The translations under genes were made by a program, and so were the position numbers. The notes under the pieces are model-generated. The model did not search any database. It saw only the letters and a list, made by a program, of their open reading frames with translations, and was not told the DNA's origin. Shown in pieces: positions 7,929-12,056 of a DNA stretch of 12,056 nucleotides. Source of the stretch: Flavobacteriaceae bacterium (lineage in GTDB: Bacteria; Bacteroidota; Bacteroidia; Flavobacteriales; Flavobacteriaceae); assembly GCA_016763715.1 (NCBI GenBank), contig JAESTG010000108.1, forward strand, positions 1-12,056, read 5' to 3'. Each line of letters begins with the position of its first letter. Within the stretch, counting starts at the first letter, position 1.

Positions 7929-9379
7929 TGTAATAATTCTTTTAACAGATTCAATACCGCTGCTATATTCGAAGTATTATCTTTGCCCAGCTTATTTCTT
8001 AATTCGTTCTTCAATTGCTCAATTTCTTTACTCTTATTTTTGGGCATCCTAACTACCTTGTGGTCAATCTTGCTGAAGAATGAGTCAATCTTAACCCCAA
8101 TTACGTCTTCCTTAGTTTCATCGATATCAGTTTTGGAAATTTTCGTCAAGCTATCTAAATCCAAAATCATTGACTTAAATTTCTCATAAAGTAAAACTTC
8201 ATCTTCATCAGAAAACCTTTCAAGTGTTTTTTCTATTATTGCTTGTCCTATGGAATTTAACCAAGCCTTTCTATCATCCAATGGTGAGTCAAGTCGTTGA
8301 ATAAAAGTTTTTTGATTATTCAAAAGCATATGTTTTTTCAATCCTAAATACCGCTTTTGTAGATATTCCTTATATTCTTGAAACTCGACCTTTTCACCAA
8401 CAAATTCGTTGATGAGGAATTCTTCAAATCTATTGAGAAGATCATCATAAGATGTTCTTAACTCCCTAACCGCATCTTGAAGATTTACTGCGTAATTTTG
8501 TAATTTAGATTTATCCTTTTGCAAAGTACCTAGCGTAATGCCCAACGCGCTTGGAAAGGCTTCAAAGAAAGTTTTCTCCGGGTCTTTACTAGTAGCGATA
8601 GCTTTACGGATTTTTATCGCTGAAGAAGATAATCTTTCAGTATTTTTACTGTACTCTGGTAATTGTTTATAAAAAACAATAAACGGTTTTATAGTTTCAA
8701 TAAAAGAGTTGTTGTCAAACTTTTGCTGTGTTGCAATATTTAAGAAAGTACGATAACTATTAAAAATATCCAACTTAACACCTTCAATATCAAAGGATTT
8801 TACGGAATACTTGTCTGGATATTTGGCAATTAATTCTAAATTCTCTTCGGATAGATTTGGTATATAGCTATCATCGTTAAAAATGGCGAAATCATCTCGT
8901 TTTAAGAATAAGAAGGTAGGAATCCAAAAATCTATAAATCCTTGTTTTAGCTTAAAAGGTCTTTTACCTAGCATATCCGCTAATTCCGAAATCTTGAGTT
9001 GTTCAGATTTGGCACTTTCTAAGAAATCCTCCGAAGCCCTCCATAATTTATTGAAAGTAGAATTCGAGTCAACAGAAACAACACTCATTGTGTTTTCTCT
9101 AATGGGCGAAATTCCGTTTTCCTTTAATAATGATAAGTAGATAGTCTTTTCAGGTGGGAATTTAGAATCTTCGAAGCCTAAATTATCCTCATCCCAACTA
9201 TTAGCTAATGCCTTAAAATAATTTCTTTTGGCTGTGTGAATAGATGATGAAATTTTATGCTTATTAACTAATTCGTTTTTAAATCGAGGCGTTGCGGCAT
9301 AAACTAAGCTACAAACTTGAGAAAGCAATTTATTAAAGTCTTTCTTATCGGATATCGTTTTTTCTTCTCCATTAAAATA
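7925..9379 (-). CDS. sspC: SspC-like ATPase, C-terminal part after an in-frame TGA
   Basis: This stretch is in the same frame as 9380-11143 and follows directly after its TGA. The first codons read YFNGEEKTISDKKDFNKLL, then CSLVYAATPRFKNELVNKHK, which resembles the inner helical region of large defence ATPases (an NGE...LN.LLS...Y..TP.F.NEL pattern), where a Trp usually precedes the YFNGE-like segment. A gene caller would start at TTG 9326-9328 (467 residues), but 17 in-frame coding-like codons lie upstream of it, so a separate start there is unlikely. The whole gene would be 1072 residues (7925-11143). The C-terminus is helical and charged, with no catalytic motif I recognise. TGA at 7925-7927 overlaps the ATG of the PP-loop gene. 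Together with the N-part it is the single large ATPase expected between the DUF4007 and PP-loop genes. Confidence 0.82.
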   Translation of the reverse strand, partial: YFNGEEKTISDKKDFNKLLSQVCSLVYAATPRFKNELVNKHKISSSIHTAKRNYFKALANSWDEDNLGFEDSKFPPEKTIYLSLLKENGISPIRENTMSVVSVDSNSTFNKLWRASEDFLESAKSEQLKISELADMLGKRPFKLKQGFIDFWIPTFLFLKRDDFAIFNDDSYIPNLSEENLELIAKYPDKYSVKSFDIEGVKLDIFNSYRTFLNIATQQKFDNNSFIETIKPFIVFYKQLPEYSKNTERLSSSAIKIRKAIATSKDPEKTFFEAFPSALGITLGTLQKDKSKLQNYAVNLQDAVRELRTSYDDLLNRFEEFLINEFVGEKVEFQEYKEYLQKRYLGLKKHMLLNNQKTFIQRLDSPLDDRKAWLNSIGQAIIEKTLERFSDEDEVLLYEKFKSMILDLDSLTKISKTDIDETKEDVIGVKIDSFFSKIDHKVVRMPKNKSKEIEQLKNELRNKLGKDNTSNIAAVLNLLKELLQ

Positions 9380-9382
9380 TCA
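9380..9382 (-). other. In-frame TGA replacing a probable Trp codon in the SspC-like gene
   Basis: The codon sits between SGSKEVK and YFNGEEKTIS at position 588 of a 1072-codon frame that is otherwise open. A TGG-to-TGA change would explain it. TGA serves as a true stop at 7925 and 3076, both in ATGA junctions, so a reassigned code is unlikely. Confidence 0.8.
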
Positions 9383-11143
9383 CTTAACTTCCTTGCTTCC
9401 CGAATAAATACTATCCGTTATATAATGATTTAGTAATCTAATTTGTGATTCTACAATATTTTCAAGCTCTCTCTTAGCGACCTTATCATCTTGGTTTTCT
9501 TCAAGAACTTTCTGAATTTTTTCAATCTCAAATAATAAGTTTTTTATTTCAGCAGAATTATTGAAAAAACAATAAATGATAGCTTCTTCTTGAAGTTTAG
9601 ATTTATTTTTAATGTTACTTTCTTTCAATTTGCTGTTAAAAACGAGATTTACAAAACCGTCAACTTCTCCTACGGGTATTTCTTGAATAGGGTAGTCTGA
9701 AATAACAAATTCAAAATATCTTGGTGTTCCAGTAGCAAAAGAATATTGTTTTGCAAAAACGGGACTAAAGAGGATATGCTTATTCAAGAGCGTTGTTATG
9801 TCAACCACTTCTGAAATTTTATTTCCCGCTTCTATCAACGCAGTTTGAATATCCAGATCCGTCCCTTCAAACAAAATAAACCGCTTCGAATGCGAACGGT
9901 ATCGAATAATATTCTTTATTTCGAGGTTTTTAATTATGACTTTTGAATCAGAAACTCCACAAGAAATTTTCAAATAATCGATTAAAAAATCCAAATCCAA
10001 AATTGAACCGCTAGCTGAAAAAATATTTAAAAGTCCAATTGTTTTAACAGTCTTAATATAATTATTTATATCTGAATCAAATGCCCTTTCCACTTCTTCA
10101 ATTGCAGAACGGATGGAACTCCAAGCGGAAAAATCCGGATTATACCTTGATGTTAAAAATGAGTAAAAATTAAAATTCAAATAATCATAAACATTTGACA
10201 AATTGTAAAATGGATCTTCCTTCTTGTTGAATTTCGCTAAACCAGTATGGTCTGAAGATTCAAGAAAGGAAAACAATGACCTTTCATTTTGACCGTATCT
10301 CTGTAAAGAAAGCGTTAGAATATTCGCTGAAAGAATATCCAACGGATATAACTTTGAAGCAATATCTTTCAAAAAGTCTTTATTGAAGTTGAAGGCTTTT
10401 GTTTCGGTTGTCAACATTAAGCATTTCTCAATAGCCTTAATTGATGAGTTAATTTCAAATTTTTCAGCAAGATATTCTGATGCTAAAAACAAAAGCTGTT
10501 CAACAGGTTCATTAAACGTAATTTCACGAAAACGACCTTTAATTTTAGTCCATTCCTGTTGTTGTGTTTTACTTAATGAATAAGCATAGGACTCTAAACT
10601 TTGGTGTACCGTTGTAATCAGTACAATGTTGTGCTTTGGATTATTACAAAATTCTGCAAGTTGCTGAACAAAATATAATTCCTTTTCAGGGTTATGTTTG
10701 CTAGCATATTCTAAAAACTTTCCAAACTCGTCAACTAAAATAAATAAAACTTTATTTTCCTTGTCTATAGAATGGTATCTATTAAATATTTCGGAAAGTA
10801 TATTTTCCTGTTGATTTTTGTGTGATTGAACTTCGAACGCATCTTCAAATTGTTCAATTATTGAAGTATACGAGCCAATAATTTTTACAAAATCAAACTT
10901 TGGATTAGTAATAAAATTTGGATCAAAATAGCATTTAGTTCCTTTGACACTCTGTTCAAATGCTAGTAGAAAAGAAGACTTACCTGTGCCATAAGTCCCC
11001 ACCACATTAAAAGAACGAATTCCTTTTTTAAAGTCGTTAACTATTTGGCTGACAACCTGTTTAGCATTAGGTGTTGGGATATAATTAAAATCCCTATCAG
11101 TATCCCTGATAATATTAACCGATGTTGTGAAATTATTTGCCAT
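9380..11143 (-). CDS. sspC: SspC-like P-loop ATPase, N-terminal part
   Basis: Encodes 587 residues before the TGA. Walker A is GTYGTGKS (49-56, K55); Walker B is LFILVDEF with D138-E139; a sensor-like IVLITTVHQS lies at 173-182, and arginines in KGRFREI (202-208) could be the finger. This is a STAND/AAA-like DNA-system ATPase of the sort placed between DUF4007 and PAPS-reductase genes, hence SspC. ATG at 11141-11143 overlaps the last codons of the DUF4007 gene by 11 bases, implying translational coupling. Residues 300-587 are helical with a winged-helix-like stretch around 390-430. The stop falls between domains, and the same frame continues for another 484 codons, so the protein as read is truncated to about 55 percent of its length. 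It might keep ATPase activity but lacks its C-terminal half. Confidence 0.88.
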   Translation of the reverse strand: MANNFTTSVNIIRDTDRDFNYIPTPNAKQVVSQIVNDFKKGIRSFNVVGTYGTGKSSFLLAFEQSVKGTKCYFDPNFITNPKFDFVKIIGSYTSIIEQFEDAFEVQSHKNQQENILSEIFNRYHSIDKENKVLFILVDEFGKFLEYASKHNPEKELYFVQQLAEFCNNPKHNIVLITTVHQSLESYAYSLSKTQQQEWTKIKGRFREITFNEPVEQLLFLASEYLAEKFEINSSIKAIEKCLMLTTETKAFNFNKDFLKDIASKLYPLDILSANILTLSLQRYGQNERSLFSFLESSDHTGLAKFNKKEDPFYNLSNVYDYLNFNFYSFLTSRYNPDFSAWSSIRSAIEEVERAFDSDINNYIKTVKTIGLLNIFSASGSILDLDFLIDYLKISCGVSDSKVIIKNLEIKNIIRYRSHSKRFILFEGTDLDIQTALIEAGNKISEVVDITTLLNKHILFSPVFAKQYSFATGTPRYFEFVISDYPIQEIPVGEVDGFVNLVFNSKLKESNIKNKSKLQEEAIIYCFFNNSAEIKNLLFEIEKIQKVLEENQDDKVAKRELENIVESQIRLLNHYITDSIYSGSKEVK

Positions 11144-12008
11144 AATATTTGTCTAATACTGTGAATGCTTCTACTTTATTCTTGAATTGCAATTCCTTAA
11201 TTCCTGCTTGGTCAGTAAAAGTAATTTCCTCAAACTCACTAACTATTTCGGAAATTTTATTCATCAACCCTAAACGATTCAATGCAAAAATTGAACCTGG
11301 ACTATTGATATTGAATTCTAAGGAATTTAAGCCAATTGAATTGCCATAATTTAAGTTGTCAAGAATTGTATATAATACTATAAATTCAGAAAGATTATCT
11401 CTTTCGTTGTTTTCGATATAGAATTGCTCATCCTTTCCTTTTCCAGTAGTGTTTACAAGTTCTATTTCAGAGAGTATTCCTGTAAAACTATCTTCTATAT
11501 TCTTGCTCTCAGATTCATTTTTATATAAATTGGTAAAAACATTAAAGTCCTTAGCAACCGTATTTTCATTAAAATTAAAATCATTATCACTTTCACCAAT
11601 TCTTTTTAAATAATTCACATATGTTTCTTTATTAAAAAAGAGTTTTTCTTTTCTGAATTCATTGAAAATGATGCTGTAAATTGAAGCAAATCCAGTTTTT
11701 ACAAGCTGGTAATGTAAAAGCCACAAACTAGCTTCATCTTCTAAAAACGGATCATAACCAGTCTCATCGTCGAATAATCGTTTTCCGAATTCAGTTGGAA
11801 AATCCTTATTATCAACTATATTAAAAGCCTTTAACCAAAATCTAATTGAAGAAACCATATTTTTACCAACCCCTAGCTGTACTACTGCATCTTCATCATT
11901 GAATTTTCTATTCTCGATTACGTAATCATATCCTTTTTTAAGCCAAAGCTGTCTACATTGAAAAGAATCGTGCCCTGAGAATGTGTATTTTATATTTTCT
12001 AAACTCAA
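11133..12008 (-). CDS. sspB: DUF4007 protein (SspB-like component of phosphorothioation)
   Basis: Encodes 291 residues. DUF4007 marks are clear: FSGHDSFQCRQLWLKKGYDY (10-29), VQLGVGKNMVSSIRFWLKAF (43-62) and DPFLEDEASLWLLHY (86-100). DUF4007 proteins head operons with a large ATPase and a PAPS-reductase-like enzyme; in the Ssp system the corresponding protein, SspB, is reported to nick DNA so that sulfur can be inserted in one strand. No classical nuclease motif is obvious by eye. The start is TTG (12006-12008): the frame is open a little further up, but no ATG exists in any frame in the remaining 48 bases, and the conserved FSGH begins at residue 10, as expected. No SD motif is near. This appears to be the first gene of the operon, with too little upstream sequence to see a promoter. 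Confidence 0.9.
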   Translation of the reverse strand: MSLENIKYTFSGHDSFQCRQLWLKKGYDYVIENRKFNDEDAVVQLGVGKNMVSSIRFWLKAFNIVDNKDFPTEFGKRLFDDETGYDPFLEDEASLWLLHYQLVKTGFASIYSIIFNEFRKEKLFFNKETYVNYLKRIGESDNDFNFNENTVAKDFNVFTNLYKNESESKNIEDSFTGILSEIELVNTTGKGKDEQFYIENNERDNLSEFIVLYTILDNLNYGNSIGLNSLEFNINSPGSIFALNRLGLMNKISEIVSEFEEITFTDQAGIKELQFKNKVEAFTVLDKYYGK

Positions 12009-12056
12009 ATTTTGTTTATGTTTGTTAATTATTTACCTTAATTTTTAGAATAAAAA

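Noticed and set aside
9326..9328. TTG as a genuine start of a 467-residue protein
   Set aside because: Seventeen in-frame codons upstream encode sequence that belongs to the same domain, and no ribosome binding motif precedes it.
9370..9372. ATG just after the TGA of the ATPase N-part as the start of a separate gene
   Set aside because: It is out of frame with the C-part and would need an extra A in the A6 run. The directly in-frame continuation across the TGA is simpler and keeps a coherent protein.
9380..9382. Alternative genetic code with UGA read as Trp or Gly
   Set aside because: UGA ends two other genes in the window at tight ATGA junctions, and the other genes end in TAA as in the standard code.
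7925..11143. BREX BrxC-type ATPase
   Set aside because: The C-part shares a helical pattern with such ATPases, but no PglX methylase, PglZ or other BREX gene is present and the neighbours are sulfur-modification genes.
425..12008. Classical DndABCDE system
   Set aside because: No DndB (DGQHR) and no recognisable DndE are visible, and the DUF4007 plus large ATPase pair is the Ssp arrangement. The DndD-like gene lies with the helicase, apart from the modification genes.

Overview
This AT-rich window is one continuous block of genes, all read on the minus strand, so transcription runs from about 12008 down to 1. No Shine-Dalgarno motif stands out before the starts, and spacing is tight, with overlapping stops and starts. 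Together with the low GC this fits a Bacteroidota-like host (inference only). I see no tRNA, rRNA, CRISPR array, insertion sequence or integrase.

The block reads as a DNA phosphorothioation defence island of the Ssp type. In transcription order it holds: a DUF4007 protein (SspB-like, 11133-12008); a large P-loop ATPase (SspC-like, 7925-11143) split in two by one in-frame TGA; a PP-loop PAPS-reductase-family sulfurtransferase (SspD-like, 6828-7928); a short 38-codon ORF resembling the first residues of a DUF262 protein (6700-6816); a cysteine desulfurase (SspA-like, 5527-6672); an SF2 helicase with an N-terminal phospholipase-D-like domain (3318-5522); a 76-residue protein (3076-3306); an SMC/Rad50/DndD-like ATPase (928-3079) split by a one-base shift in an A9 run; an unrecognised protein of about 150-166 residues (425-926); and the start of an AlbA_2 (Schlafen-type) protein running off the left edge (1-375).

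Working model, inferred from family knowledge: the desulfurase takes sulfur from cysteine. The PP-loop enzyme activates and inserts it into the DNA backbone, with the DUF4007 protein and the big ATPase supplying DNA cutting/binding and energy. The PLD-helicase, small protein and SMC-like ATPase form the interference side that acts on DNA lacking, or sensed through, the sulfur mark. This matches the published SspBCD-SspFGH layout as I recall it; letters for the restriction part are assigned by order only.

The most striking direct observation is a set of four lesions that each break an otherwise coherent reading frame: TGA where Trp is expected in the ATPase (9380-9382), A9 instead of A8 in the SMC-like gene (2477-2485), A4 instead of A3 just after the likely ATG of the 425-926 gene (919-922), and A5 instead of A6 in the AlbA_2 gene (74-78). 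Three lie in homopolymers, so an unpolished assembly is the leading explanation; a decaying or phase-variable island is the alternative. The DUF4007, PP-loop, desulfurase, helicase and small-protein genes look intact.
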